In this document: positions 51,124-60,301 of the stretch, piece by piece
How positions within the stretch are numbered: position 1 is the first letter of the stretch
Layout of the letters: the number at the start of each line of letters is the position of its first letter
Assembly (NCBI RefSeq): GCF_902497785.1
Contig: NZ_CABVHK010000012.1
Span: forward strand, 124,001 to 188,000
Direction of reading: 5' to 3'
DNA from: Pseudomonas fluorescens
Lineage (GTDB): Bacteria; Pseudomonadota; Gammaproteobacteria; Pseudomonadales; Pseudomonadaceae
DNA: 64,000 bases
Notes under the pieces: model-generated
Told to the model about the DNA's origin: nothing
Seen by the model: only the letters and a program-made list of their open reading frames with translations
Database searches by the model: none
Made by a program: the position numbers and the translations under genes

Positions 51124-52263
51124 TCAGGAATCGCGCCGCAGATCCGGTGGAATCGGCAGATTATCCTTGAGCGGTTCAGGGCGTTTGCCCTTGCCGGCGC
51201 GGTGCTGGCGGATCTGGTAGACGTAGGCCAGCACCTGAGCGACGGCAAGATAAAGGCCGCCCGGAATTTCTTCCTCGAGTTCCGTGGAGTAAAAGATCGA
51301 CCGCGCCAGGGCCGGCGATTCCAGCAACAGCACCTCATTGGCCACGGCGATTTCACGGATCTTCAAGGCGAGGAAGTCGCTGCCCTTCGCCAGCAGCACC
51401 GGCGCACCGCCTTTTTCCGCATCGTACTTGAGCGCCACGGCGTAGTGGGTCGGGTTGGTGATGACCACGTCGGCCTCGGGAATCGCCGCCATCATCCGCC
51501 GCTGCGACATCTCCCGCTGCAGTTGACGGATGCGCTGTTTAACCTCTGGCTTCCCTTCCTGCTCCTTGTGCTCGTCGCGCACTTCCTGCTTGGTCATCAG
51601 CAGTTTCTGCTGGCTTTGGTAGATTTGCACCGGCACATCCACCGCCGCAATCAGAATCAGCCCGCACGCCATCCACAACGTGCTCCAGCCCACCAGTTGC
51701 ACACTGTGGATGATCGCCTGCTCAAGCGGCTCATGGGCAATGCGCAACAGGTCGTCGATGTCGGATTGCAGGACGGTCAAGGCCACAAACAGGATCAGCA
51801 GAAATTTTGCCAGCGCCTTCAGCAGCTCGATCAGGGCCGTGCTGGAGAACATGCGCTTGAGCCCCGCCGCCGGGTTCATCCGGCTGAATTTCGGCGCCAG
51901 GCTCTTGCCGGAGAACAACCAGCCGCCCAAAGAAATCGGCCCCAAAAAGGCCGCCAGCAACAGCACCAAAAGTATCGGCTGCACCGCCAGTATTGCGATC
52001 TTGCCCGAGTGCATGAGGTAGCGACCCATCGCCTCCGGGGAGAGCAACACTTCCCGTGGCAGGGAAAAGTTCAGGCGCATGATTTCCAGCAGGTCCTGGG
52101 CCAGACCGCCGCCGTAGATCAACAAGCCGCCAGCACCGGCCAGCATGGTTGCCAGGGTATTAAGCTCCTTGGACCGGGCAATTTCGCCCTTGTCCCGCGA
52201 GTCCTTTTTGCGTTTCTCCGTGGGGTCTTCTGTTTTGTCCTGACCGCTCTCGCTCTCGGCCAT
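51124..52263 (-). CDS. flhB: Flagellar export switch protein FlhB
   Basis: A 379-residue export-gate protein with four membrane helices and the autocleaving cytoplasmic domain, NPTH in VVITNPTHYAVALKYD. Cleavage there changes specificity from hook to filament substrates. The C-terminal tail is basic (KGKRPEPLKDNLPIPPDLRRDS). It starts two bases after fliR. Confidence 0.97.
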   Translation of the reverse strand: MAESESGQDKTEDPTEKRKKDSRDKGEIARSKELNTLATMLAGAGGLLIYGGGLAQDLLEIMRLNFSLPREVLLSPEAMGRYLMHSGKIAILAVQPILLVLLLAAFLGPISLGGWLFSGKSLAPKFSRMNPAAGLKRMFSSTALIELLKALAKFLLILFVALTVLQSDIDDLLRIAHEPLEQAIIHSVQLVGWSTLWMACGLILIAAVDVPVQIYQSQQKLLMTKQEVRDEHKEQEGKPEVKQRIRQLQREMSQRRMMAAIPEADVVITNPTHYAVALKYDAEKGGAPVLLAKGSDFLALKIREIAVANEVLLLESPALARSIFYSTELEEEIPGGLYLAVAQVLAYVYQIRQHRAGKGKRPEPLKDNLPIPPDLRRDS

Positions 52264-52265
52264 GG

Positions 52266-53048
52266 CTAGCGCGCCTGTGCCATATCACGTAACAGCTGCA
52301 GGGCCTCGGTGGCCAATGGCCGATACTGATTGAGAATGTCGCCGAGACCGACCCAGAAAATCACCAGACCCAGGACCAGGGTCAGGGGAAAACCGATGGA
52401 AAAAATGTTCAGCTGAGGCGCCGCGCGCGTCATCACGCCAAAGGCGATGTTGACCACCAGCAACGCCGTGATCGCCGGCATGACCAGCAGCATCGCCGCC
52501 CCCAGTACCCAGCCCATCTTGTTGGCCAGTTCCCAAAAATGGTTGACCAGCATCGCGCTGCCGACCGGCAAGGTGGTGAAGCTTTCCGTCAACACTTCGA
52601 ACACCACCAAGTGTCCGTTCATGCCGAGAAACAGCAGGGTTACCAGCATCGTCAAAAACTGCCCGATGACTGCCGCCGAGACGCCGTTGGTGGGGTCGAC
52701 CATCGAAGCGAAGCCCATGCCCATTTGAATGGAAATGATCTGCCCGGCGACGACGAACGCCTGGAAAAACAGCTGGAGAGAGAGCCCCATCAAGGCGCCG
52801 ATAATCACCTGTTCGGCGATCAGCAACAGCGCACTCAGGTCCAGCGCATGCACCTGCGGCATGGGTGGCAGGCCGGGCACGACGACCACGGTGATTGCCA
52901 GGGCGAAATACAGGCGGACGCGGGTCGGCACCAGGGTCGTGCCGAAGATCGGCATGGTCATCAGGACCGCGCCGATGCGAAACAACGGCAATATGAACGA
53001 AGCGACCCAGGTACTGATCTGGGTGTCGGTCAGCTGCAGCAGTGACAT
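52266..53048 (-). CDS. fliR: Flagellar export protein FliR
   Basis: A 260-residue integral membrane component of the export gate with about six hydrophobic segments. Typical stretches are FRIGAVLMTMPIFGTTLVPTR and QMGMGFASMVDPTNG. It lies between fliQ (three-base gap) and flhB. Confidence 0.96.
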   Translation of the reverse strand: MSLLQLTDTQISTWVASFILPLFRIGAVLMTMPIFGTTLVPTRVRLYFALAITVVVVPGLPPMPQVHALDLSALLLIAEQVIIGALMGLSLQLFFQAFVVAGQIISIQMGMGFASMVDPTNGVSAAVIGQFLTMLVTLLFLGMNGHLVVFEVLTESFTTLPVGSAMLVNHFWELANKMGWVLGAAMLLVMPAITALLVVNIAFGVMTRAAPQLNIFSIGFPLTLVLGLVIFWVGLGDILNQYRPLATEALQLLRDMAQAR

Positions 53049-53051
53049 GGT

Positions 53052-53321
53052 TTAGCCGATGACCCGAGGAATGTTGCCGTACAACTGCAGGATGTATTCC
53101 ATGAAGGTCTGCACCAGCCACGGGCCTGCCACAATCAGCGTGACCAGCATCACCAGCAGGCGCGGCAGGAAGCTCAGGGTCTGTTCGTTGATCTGGGTGG
53201 CGGCCTGGAACATGGCCACCAACAGCCCGACCAGCAGGCTCGGAATCACCAGCACGGCGACCATCAAGGTGGTCAGCCAGAGCGCTTCACGAAAGATGTC
53301 TACCGCGACTTCCGGCGTCAT
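53052..53321 (-). CDS. fliQ: Flagellar export protein FliQ
   Basis: An 89-residue gate subunit with two membrane helices. It begins MTPEVAVDIFREALWLTTLM and has the family motif QAATQINEQTLSFLPR. It overlaps fliP by four bases. Confidence 0.97.
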   Translation of the reverse strand: MTPEVAVDIFREALWLTTLMVAVLVIPSLLVGLLVAMFQAATQINEQTLSFLPRLLVMLVTLIVAGPWLVQTFMEYILQLYGNIPRVIG

Positions 53322-54076
53322 GGCGATACACCGCCGAAGCTGCTGGCCAGCGTGCCGATAATCAACGCCCAGCCATCCACCAGCACGAACAGCATGATTT
53401 TGAACGGCAGGGAAATGATCAGCGGCGAGAGCATCATCATGCCCATGGCCATCAGCACACTGGCGACGACCAGGTCGATGATCAGGAACGGAATGAAGAT
53501 CATAAAGCCGATCTGGAACGCGGTTTTCAATTCAGAAGTGACAAAGGCCGGCACCAGAATGGTCAGGGGCGCCTGATCCGGCGTCGCAATATCCGTGCGC
53601 TTGGACAGGCGCATGAACAGCTCCAGATCACTGCTGCGGGTCTGGGCCAGCATGAAGTCCTTGATCGGCACCTGGGCCTTGGCCACGGCATCCTGAGCGG
53701 TGAGTTTTTCCGCCAGATACGGCTGCAAGGCGTCCTGATTCACTCGGTCAAAAACCGGCGCCATGATGAACATGGTCAGGAACAGTGCCATCCCCGTAAG
53801 GATCTGGTTCGACGGTGTCTGCTGCAGGCCCAGGGCCTGACGCAGGATCGAGAAGACAATGATGATCCGGGTGAAACTGGTCATCAGCATGACGAACGCC
53901 GGAATAAAACTCAGCGCGGTCATGATCAGCAGGATTTGCAGGCTGACCGAATATTCCTGAGCGCCTTCGGCATTGGTGCCCAGGGTGATCGCCGGGATCG
54001 ACAACGGATCAGCAGCGAACGCCAGGGGCGCGGCCAGCATCAGGGCCAGCGTCAAAATGATGCGTAGCGCACCCAT
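53318..54076 (-). CDS. fliP: Flagellar export protein FliP
   Basis: A 252-residue gate subunit with a cleavable signal sequence (AAPLAFAADPLS), then the family signatures PAFVMLMTSFTRIIIVFSIL and VPAFVTSELKTAFQIGFMIF. The start codon overlaps the fliO stop by one base. Confidence 0.97.
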   Translation of the reverse strand: MGALRIILTLALMLAAPLAFAADPLSIPAITLGTNAEGAQEYSVSLQILLIMTALSFIPAFVMLMTSFTRIIIVFSILRQALGLQQTPSNQILTGMALFLTMFIMAPVFDRVNQDALQPYLAEKLTAQDAVAKAQVPIKDFMLAQTRSSDLELFMRLSKRTDIATPDQAPLTILVPAFVTSELKTAFQIGFMIFIPFLIIDLVVASVLMAMGMMMLSPLIISLPFKIMLFVLVDGWALIIGTLASSFGGVSP

Positions 54077-54519
54077 TACTTCTTATCCTTCTGATCCTTG
54101 CCCATCAGCTCCATCAGGCGCTGGGCAAATTCCGGGGTGGCTTTCTCGGTGACCGGCACGTGCACCGGCTCCTTGAGCACATGCAATGCGGTGATGGTGC
54201 CGGGGCTCAACCCGAGCAGAATCTGCTCGTTGCCGACCTGCACCAGCATCAATCGATCACGCGGACCCAGCGCGCGGGAGCCGATCAGTTCGATCACCTG
54301 CCCCTTGCCCGCCGGCCCTGCCTGCTGGACCCGACGCAGCAGCCAGGCGAGGAAAAAGATCAACCCCAGCACCAGCAGCAACCCCAGCACCAGCTGCGTC
54401 AATTGCCCCGCCACCCCGCTTCCGACCGCAGGTGCGGCTGCCGCGGCGGCGTTTGCCACGGGTTCGGCCGCCAGCGCACTGAACGGCAAGGCCAGCAACA
54501 ACCCTGTCAGCGTTTTCAC
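54076..54519 (-). CDS. fliO: Flagellar export assembly protein FliO
   Basis: A 147-residue protein helping FliP assembly, with a leader peptide ending LAAEP, one membrane helix (about 40-62) and a cytoplasmic domain (GSRALGPRDRLMLVQVGNEQ). It starts at GTG 54519, next to the fliN stop, which suggests coupled translation. Confidence 0.93.
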   Translation of the reverse strand: MKTLTGLLLALPFSALAAEPVANAAAAAAPAVGSGVAGQLTQLVLGLLLVLGLIFFLAWLLRRVQQAGPAGKGQVIELIGSRALGPRDRLMLVQVGNEQILLGLSPGTITALHVLKEPVHVPVTEKATPEFAQRLMELMGKDQKDKK

Positions 54520-54978
54520 TCAGCGCAGCTTCTTGATGCGTTCGCTTGGGCTGATCACGTCGGTCAGGCGAATGCCGAACTTCTCGTTGACCACAACCAC
54601 TTCGCCATGAGCGATCAACGTGCCGTTGACCAACACGTCCAGCGGTTCGCCGGCCAGACGATCAAGCTCGATCACCGAGCCCTGGTTGAGTTGCAGCAGG
54701 TTGCGGATGTTGATGTCAGTGCTGCCCACTTCCATGGAAATCGACACCGGAATGTCGAGGATCACGTCCAGGTTCGGACCGTCCAGCGTGACCGGGTCGT
54801 GGTTCTTCGGCACGCTGCCGAACTCTTCCATTGGCAGACGGTTGGACGGCGAGCTTGCGGCGTCGGCGGCCAGCAAGGCGTCGATGTCGTCCTGCCCGGC
54901 GTCACCGGTTTCTTCCAGGGCAGCAGCCCATTCATCGGCCAGTGCCTGGTCGTCCTGGGTATTCATATCGTTAGCCAT
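54520..54978 (-). CDS. fliN: Flagellar switch protein FliN
   Basis: A 152-residue C-ring subunit with an acidic N-terminal part (QALADEWAAALEE) and C-terminal SpoA domain (about 75-150: VILDIPVSISMEVGSTDINI, LDVLVNGTLIAHGEVVVVN). Two ATGs are adjacent at 54981 and 54978; the Shine-Dalgarno GAGG is seven bases from the second, which I chose. Confidence 0.95.
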   Translation of the reverse strand: MANDMNTQDDQALADEWAAALEETGDAGQDDIDALLAADAASSPSNRLPMEEFGSVPKNHDPVTLDGPNLDVILDIPVSISMEVGSTDINIRNLLQLNQGSVIELDRLAGEPLDVLVNGTLIAHGEVVVVNEKFGIRLTDVISPSERIKKLR

Positions 54979-55045
54979 CATGTGTCCTCGGCGGGCGCCC
55001 TTGAGCGGGAGCCGGCAGTTAATAGCAAAGGGGTTGGAGCGCCGC

Positions 55046-56014
55046 TTAACGGCGCTCTATCGGCTCGATCACTTGCAACGCGAGGTTGCCTTTGTGCGAG
55101 CCCATCTTGACCTTGAACGCAGGCACGCCGTTGGCGCGCATGATCATTTCGTCCGGCATTTCCACCGGAATGATGTCTCCCGGCTGCATGTGCAGAATGT
55201 CCCGCAGGCGCAACTGGCGGCGGGCAACCGTGGCGCCGATCGGCACATCAACGTCCAGCACGTCCTGACGCAGGGCATTGACCCAGCGCTCGTCCTGATC
55301 GTCGAGGTCCGACTGGAAGCCGGCGTCGAGCATTTCGCGCACCGGCTCGATCATCGAGTACGGCATGGTCACGTGCAGATCGCCGCCACCGCCGTCGAGT
55401 TCGATGTGGAACGTCGACACCACAACGGCTTCGCTCGGACCAACGATGTTGGCCATGGCCGGGTTCACTTCCGAGTTGATGTACTCGAAGTTCACTTCCA
55501 TGATCGCCTGCCAGGCTTCCTTCAAGTCGACGAAGGCCTGCTCCAGCACCATGCGCACCACGCGCAACTCGGTCGGGGTGAACTCTCGCCCCTCGATCTT
55601 GGCGTGACGGCCATCGCCGCCGAAGAAGTTGTCCACCAGCTTAAACACCAGTTTGGCGTCGAGGATGAACAACGCAGTGCCGCGCAGCGGTTTGATCTTG
55701 ACCAGGTTGAGGCTGGTCGGCACGTACAGCGAGTGCACGTATTCGCCGAACTTCATCACCTGCACGCCACCGACGGCAACGTCCGCCGAGCGGCGCAGCA
55801 TGTTGAACATGCTGATGCGGGTGTAGCGGGCGAAACGCTCGTTGATCATTTCCAGGGTCGGCATGCGTCCGCGGACGATCCGGTCCTGACTGGTCAGGTC
55901 GTAGCTTTTGACGCTGCCGGGCTCGGCAGCGGTGTCGGTCTGTACCAGACCGTCGTCGACACCATGCAACAGCGCATCGATCTCATCCTGGGACAGCAGG
56001 TCCTGCACGGCCAT
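55046..56014 (-). CDS. fliM: Flagellar switch protein FliM
   Basis: A 322-residue C-ring protein. The N-terminal CheY-P-binding motif LLSQDEIDALLHGV (6-19) is intact, followed by the CheC-like middle domain and a SpoA C-terminal domain (about 235-320). It follows fliL by 9 bp. Confidence 0.97.
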   Translation of the reverse strand: MAVQDLLSQDEIDALLHGVDDGLVQTDTAAEPGSVKSYDLTSQDRIVRGRMPTLEMINERFARYTRISMFNMLRRSADVAVGGVQVMKFGEYVHSLYVPTSLNLVKIKPLRGTALFILDAKLVFKLVDNFFGGDGRHAKIEGREFTPTELRVVRMVLEQAFVDLKEAWQAIMEVNFEYINSEVNPAMANIVGPSEAVVVSTFHIELDGGGGDLHVTMPYSMIEPVREMLDAGFQSDLDDQDERWVNALRQDVLDVDVPIGATVARRQLRLRDILHMQPGDIIPVEMPDEMIMRANGVPAFKVKMGSHKGNLALQVIEPIERR

Positions 56015-56023
56015 GTCGTGTTC

Positions 56024-56527
56024 CTACTGCAGTACGAAATTGGTGAAAAGCAACTGTTCGATGACCACTTTGCCGAGTTCTTTCTGCGCCACTTCCTGGA
56101 CGCTGGCGGTCGCCTTCTGGCGCAACATTTCCTGACCGACCGGCGACGCGAGCGTCGCGAAATCCTGTCCGGAGAACAACATGACGAGGTTATTGCGGAT
56201 CACCGGCATGTGCACTTTGAGCGCTTCCAGATCGGCCTGATTGCGGCCCTGCATGGTGATGCTCACCTGCATGTAGCGCTGGCGGCCATTCTGGTTGTAA
56301 TTGGCCACGAACGCCGGCGCCATTGGCTCGAAAAGCGCTGGCTGCTTGCCGACCGGGGCGGCTTCAGCCGTGGCGGCAGGCTTGCTCTGGGCGTTGTGCA
56401 TGAAGAACCAGGTCGCCCCCACGGACAAGCCGATCGCCAGCAGCAGGGCCACCACGATCACAATGATCAGCTTGAGTTTGCCTTTGGTTGCGGGGTCTTT
56501 TACTGCTGCAGCTTCACTCTTCGCCAT
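56024..56527 (-). CDS. fliL: Flagellar basal body protein FliL
   Basis: A 167-residue stator-associated single-pass protein: cytoplasmic basic start, membrane helix about residues 19-40 (LKLIIVIVVALLLAIGLSVG), then a periplasmic domain with a C-terminal VIEQLLFTNFVLQ end. First gene of the fliLMNOPQR-flhB unit. Confidence 0.95.
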   Translation of the reverse strand: MAKSEAAAVKDPATKGKLKLIIVIVVALLLAIGLSVGATWFFMHNAQSKPAATAEAAPVGKQPALFEPMAPAFVANYNQNGRQRYMQVSITMQGRNQADLEALKVHMPVIRNNLVMLFSGQDFATLASPVGQEMLRQKATASVQEVAQKELGKVVIEQLLFTNFVLQ

Positions 56528-56577
56528 GCCAATAATCCGTCACTATTCGGGTTTTCACAGTCGCACGGCAAGGCAAG

Positions 56578-56594
56578 AGCAAGTGTTATGCCAG
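56578..56594 (-). promoter_or_regulatory. Sigma-54 promoter candidate for fliLMNOPQR-flhB
   Basis: On the minus strand CTGGCATAACACTTGCT fits RpoN consensus at CTGGCA and TTGCT with GG-N10-GC spacing, 51 bp before the fliL start. Confidence 0.75.
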
Positions 56595-56640
56595 AAGTGT
56601 CGGGAGGGTAAAGGGTGTTCGGCAGGCTGGCGCTGAAATC

Positions 56641-56718
56641 AAAAGATCGCAGCCTCCGGCAGCTCCTACATTTAGATGACGTACACCCTGTAGGAGCTGC
56701 CGAAGGCTGCGATCTTTT
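56641..56718. repeat. REP pair between fliK and fliL
   Basis: AAAAGATCGCAGCCTCCGGC and its inverted near-copy with a loop of about 20 bp, eight bases past the fliK stop. Confidence 0.92.
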
Positions 56719-56725
56719 GCGTTTA

Positions 56726-58105
56726 TCAGGCGTAATAATCGACGGCGCTGGAACCGATGACACTGGTGGTGCTGGCCGCCACTTCGGCCACCGTCGGCGC
56801 AAGTTCTTCATCCATGCCATCAACACGACCACCACCGGCGCTGGTGCGTCCGCCTTGCCCCTGCTGCGCCTGTTCCTGACCCTGGCCCTGCCAGCCACGG
56901 GACTGGTCGGAAACGTTGACATCGACCTGACCCATGCCCTGCTGCGCAAACATCTCACGCAAGCGGTGCATCTGGCCGTCCAGTGCTTCGCGAACACTTG
57001 GGTGCGCGCTCATGAACGTCACTTGGGTCTGCTGATCCGGAACCATGTTCACCCGAATGTCGAGGCGGCCCAACTCGGCCGGTTGCAGCTGGATGTCCGC
57101 CGCCTTGAGGTTGACGCTGGACAGGTACATGACCCGGTTGACCACTTCTTCAGTCCAGCCGCTCTGATTCATGGTGATCGGCTGGTTCACCGGCAAGGCA
57201 TTCGCGGTTTTCGGCGTGGCCGCTTGAGTCAGTGCCGCCAGACGGTTGGCGAAATCGTCGACACGGGTATCACTGCTGGCAGACTTCAAATCTTTTAGGC
57301 CGTCATCGATCAACCCGCTGAACGCCTTCTCGCCGCCCTGGCTGGTGCTGTCCTGGTCCGCCTGCACGTCGAGCATGCCTACCATGCCGGCGGCAAAGTT
57401 CTGCGCCGACGTAGGCTCGCCGTCAGCCTGCAATTGGGCAGAGGTCGGTGCTGCCTTGGACTGCGCCTGACTCGCCGCCGAAATATGACCGCCCTGCTCC
57501 ATGGCCAAGCGCACCGCTGGCAATGCATCGAGAGGATCGGCTTCAGGATCGAAATCGCTGTCAATCGTTGCGGCAACAGGCGTCGCCGTTGCTGCGGACG
57601 CCGCGGCCATGCCCGGCACTTCGGCTAAGGGCTGTGCGGCGGCGACTGCTGGAGGTGCCTCGGCAACCGGGGTGGTCACCACGGGCTGCAACGCTGGCAC
57701 CAACGAAGGATCGAGGGTCGGATCGGCGGGATTGGCCGGCGCGGTATCGGCCACTGGCGTTGCGGCGGCAGCTGGTGCCTCATCGCTGGCGGTCTTGTCG
57801 TCGCTCGGCGCCGGTTTGTCGGCGGGCAAGGAATTGCCGCTATCGGCAACTGCCGACTCAGGGGCGGCAGACTTGTCGTTGCCGATGTCTTTTTTGCCGG
57901 GACTGTCCGGGGTTTTATCGCGCACCGGCTTCACCGGGCTGTCAGTCGCCGCAGAGGGTTTGTTCTGGGCCTGATTGGCATACACCTGAGCGAAGCTGGA
58001 CGCCTTGTCCCCGGGCTCAGCGGTCAGCGCCGATGAATTGGCGGAGGCAGCCTGAGTCTTGGCCTGTGCGGTGGCCTGTAAAAGAATATTGGGGGTAACG
58101 GGCAT
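56726..58105 (-). CDS. fliK: Flagellar hook-length control protein FliK
   Basis: A 459-residue secreted molecular ruler. The N-terminal 300 residues are disordered and rich in Ala, Pro, Asp and Ser. The C-terminal domain (about 330-420) carries SGWTEEVVNRVMYLSSVNLK, IQLQPAELGRLDIRVNM and VREALDGQMHRLREMFAQQG, which contacts FlhB. A Gln-rich stretch (QGQGQEQAQQGQGG) follows. Start MPVTPNILLQ was chosen over a GTG six codons upstream. Confidence 0.95.
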   Translation of the reverse strand: MPVTPNILLQATAQAKTQAASANSSALTAEPGDKASSFAQVYANQAQNKPSAATDSPVKPVRDKTPDSPGKKDIGNDKSAAPESAVADSGNSLPADKPAPSDDKTASDEAPAAAATPVADTAPANPADPTLDPSLVPALQPVVTTPVAEAPPAVAAAQPLAEVPGMAAASAATATPVAATIDSDFDPEADPLDALPAVRLAMEQGGHISAASQAQSKAAPTSAQLQADGEPTSAQNFAAGMVGMLDVQADQDSTSQGGEKAFSGLIDDGLKDLKSASSDTRVDDFANRLAALTQAATPKTANALPVNQPITMNQSGWTEEVVNRVMYLSSVNLKAADIQLQPAELGRLDIRVNMVPDQQTQVTFMSAHPSVREALDGQMHRLREMFAQQGMGQVDVNVSDQSRGWQGQGQEQAQQGQGGRTSAGGGRVDGMDEELAPTVAEVAASTTSVIGSSAVDYYA

Positions 58106-58153
58106 GAACGGTCTCCGCTGCACTGCAATCGTTGGTGCAATTGCGGAGATTGC

Positions 58154-58170
58154 TGCAAGGCTTGAGCCAG
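58154..58170 (-). promoter_or_regulatory. Sigma-54 promoter candidate for fliK
   Basis: On the minus strand CTGGCTCAAGCCTTGCA has CTGGC and TTGCA boxes with GG-N10-GC spacing, 49 bp before the fliK start. Confidence 0.75.
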
Positions 58171-58186
58171 CTTTGCCCTGGCTGCT

Positions 58187-58555
58187 TTAAAAACGCCGGA
58201 CGGTCGCTTTGTCAGCCATTGAACGCTGGCGTTCCGCCTCATAAAGCGGACGCACCAAGGCGAATTCGTCATTGATTTCCCGGACCAGCTGCTCGACACC
58301 TTTCAGGGTTGCGTGCCGGGTGATCTGCTCGAGCTCATGACACAGCTCTGCCAGTCGAAGGGCGCCCATGTTGCTGCAACTGCCTTTGAAACTGTGCGCC
58401 GTGGCGCCGAGCGTCTCGGCATCGCCAGCCTTGAGCAACAAACTCAAGCGCTCTTGGGAATCGGCGAGAAAGGTATCCAGCAACGTCGGATACTCATCCT
58501 CCATGACCTCTTGCAACGCGCTAAGCACATCGCGGTCCAGGTGTTTGTCAGCCAC
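58187..58555 (-). CDS. hptB: Histidine phosphotransfer protein HptB
   Basis: A 122-residue Hpt protein relaying phosphate from hybrid kinases (RetS/PA1611-type) to HsbR. The phospho-acceptor is His54 in ATAHSFKGSCSNMGA. It follows hsbR by 30 bp, in the order hsbA-hsbR-hptB known from P. aeruginosa PA3347-PA3345. Confidence 0.93.
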   Translation of the reverse strand: MADKHLDRDVLSALQEVMEDEYPTLLDTFLADSQERLSLLLKAGDAETLGATAHSFKGSCSNMGALRLAELCHELEQITRHATLKGVEQLVREINDEFALVRPLYEAERQRSMADKATVRRF

Positions 58556-58585
58556 TTGCTCACTCCTTGATCAAGAATGCGTGGA

Positions 58586-60301
58586 TTATGCCTGAGCCTC
58601 CCAGAAAAACTCCACGCGGGCACTTCGACCATCGTCGGCCCAGCTCGCATTACGGCTCAACTGGCGGATCAGGCTGACGCCACGTCCCGACAGACGGACG
58701 CCATCCACAGGGCGCGCCATCACCCGTTCGACATCAAATCCCTTGCCACTGTCTTCGACCCGAATCGCCAGGCAACCGCCCTCGCCTTTTGGCGTCACCT
58801 GCAGATACACCCGCACGTAGCCGTCCTGCAATTCGTCCAAGCGTGTATTGCGCTGCTGATAATAGCGGGTGAAACCCAGGGCATCGCGCTTGAGGCTCGA
58901 ATCCAGTCCCAGCACGCCATGCTCCAGCGCATTGGAATACAGCTCCGCGAGCACACTGTAGAGCGCGCCGCTCTGGGCGCGCAAACCATGAACCTCCAAC
59001 AGCAACTGCAATAAGTACGGCAGCGGATTGAAGCGTTTCAGGGTGGCGGCGCGAAACTCGAAACTCACCGACCAGTCCAGCGGGCAGGATTGACCACTGT
59101 CGGAGTAGACCAGGGCCGGCGGGCTCAATTGCGCCGCTTCCAGCAGACTGACCTCGACCATGCTGACATCGTCGCGGGCGTTGCCACCGAAAACGCGCAA
59201 CGCCTGCTCGATCTCTTCGAACAGGTTATCCGGTTGAAGATTGGCCGCGAACACTCGCTGCAATCGCTCGACGCCGAACAACTGCTCGTTGGCATCACAC
59301 GTATCGATCACCCCGTCGGACAACAGGAACACTCGATCGCCCACGGCCATCGGGAACACTTCGGTGCGGTCATCAAAGGTCTGCGGGCTGAGCACGCCGA
59401 GCGGCAAATGCCGCGCCGTCAGCGGTGTGCGCTCGCCAGTGACGATGTTGTGCAGGTAGCCGTCCGGCATCCCGCCGTTCCAGACTTCCACCGAGCGCCG
59501 CTGAAAACTCAGGCACAGCAGCGTTGCACAACAGAACATGTCGACCGGCAGAATGCGCTTGAGCTTGGCGTTCATTTCGCGCAGGGTTTCCGACAGGCCG
59601 TAGCCCTTGGCGGTCATGCCGTAGAACACTTCGGCCAGCGGCATGGCCCCGACCGCAGCGGGCAAGCCGTGGCCGGTGAAATCTCCGAGCAATACATGCA
59701 TGTCGCCGGCCGGGGTAAACGCCGCCAGCAGCAGGTCGCCGTTGAACAGCGCATAGGGCGATTGCGAGTAGCGAATATTGGGAGCGTTGAGGCAGCCGGA
59801 ATGGGCAACCTTGTCGAACACGGCCTTCGCCACGCGCTGCTCGTTCAGCAGGTAGTCGTGATGCCTGGCGATCTGGTCTCGTTGCTGCAGCACCGTCGCC
59901 TGCAGCCGGCGCAAGCGGTCCATCGCCTTGATTTTGGCGGCGAGGATCACCTGGTTGTAAGGTTTTGCCAGAAAGTCGTCACCGCCAGCCTCCAGACAGC
60001 GGGCCAAGGCTTCGCTTTCGCTCAGCGACGTCAGGAAGATGATCGGCACGAGGGTTTCGCCGGCAAGCGCCTTGATCTGCCGCGCCGCCTCGAAGCCGTC
60101 CATCACCGGCATCATCGCGTCCATCAGCACCAGTTGCGGTCGTTGCTGACGAAACACCTCAACCGCTTCGGCACCGTTGGCCGCCGTCAACACTTCGTGA
60201 CCCTGACGGCGGACGATACTCGACAGCAGCATGCGGTCAGCCGCGCTGTCTTCGGCGATCAGGATCGTCAGGGTTTCGAACAACGATTGCACCGCTGTCA
60301 C
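58586..60301 (-). CDS. hsbR: HsbR: response regulator with PP2C phosphatase and anti-sigma kinase domains
   Basis: A 571-residue three-domain protein: receiver (about 1-130, Asp61 in LVLMDAMMPVMDGFEA), PP2C/SpoIIE phosphatase (about 190-390, DLLLAAFTPAGDMHVLLGDFTGHG) and a C-terminal HATPase of the anti-sigma type (about 420-565, ELYSNALEHGVLGLD and RVEDSGKGFD). It switches HsbA between phosphorylated and free forms and so connects Gac/HptB signals to flagella via FlgM or to c-di-GMP via HsbD in P. aeruginosa. It overlaps hsbA by four bases. Confidence 0.93.
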   Translation of the reverse strand: MTAVQSLFETLTILIAEDSAADRMLLSSIVRRQGHEVLTAANGAEAVEVFRQQRPQLVLMDAMMPVMDGFEAARQIKALAGETLVPIIFLTSLSESEALARCLEAGGDDFLAKPYNQVILAAKIKAMDRLRRLQATVLQQRDQIARHHDYLLNEQRVAKAVFDKVAHSGCLNAPNIRYSQSPYALFNGDLLLAAFTPAGDMHVLLGDFTGHGLPAAVGAMPLAEVFYGMTAKGYGLSETLREMNAKLKRILPVDMFCCATLLCLSFQRRSVEVWNGGMPDGYLHNIVTGERTPLTARHLPLGVLSPQTFDDRTEVFPMAVGDRVFLLSDGVIDTCDANEQLFGVERLQRVFAANLQPDNLFEEIEQALRVFGGNARDDVSMVEVSLLEAAQLSPPALVYSDSGQSCPLDWSVSFEFRAATLKRFNPLPYLLQLLLEVHGLRAQSGALYSVLAELYSNALEHGVLGLDSSLKRDALGFTRYYQQRNTRLDELQDGYVRVYLQVTPKGEGGCLAIRVEDSGKGFDVERVMARPVDGVRLSGRGVSLIRQLSRNASWADDGRSARVEFFWEAQA

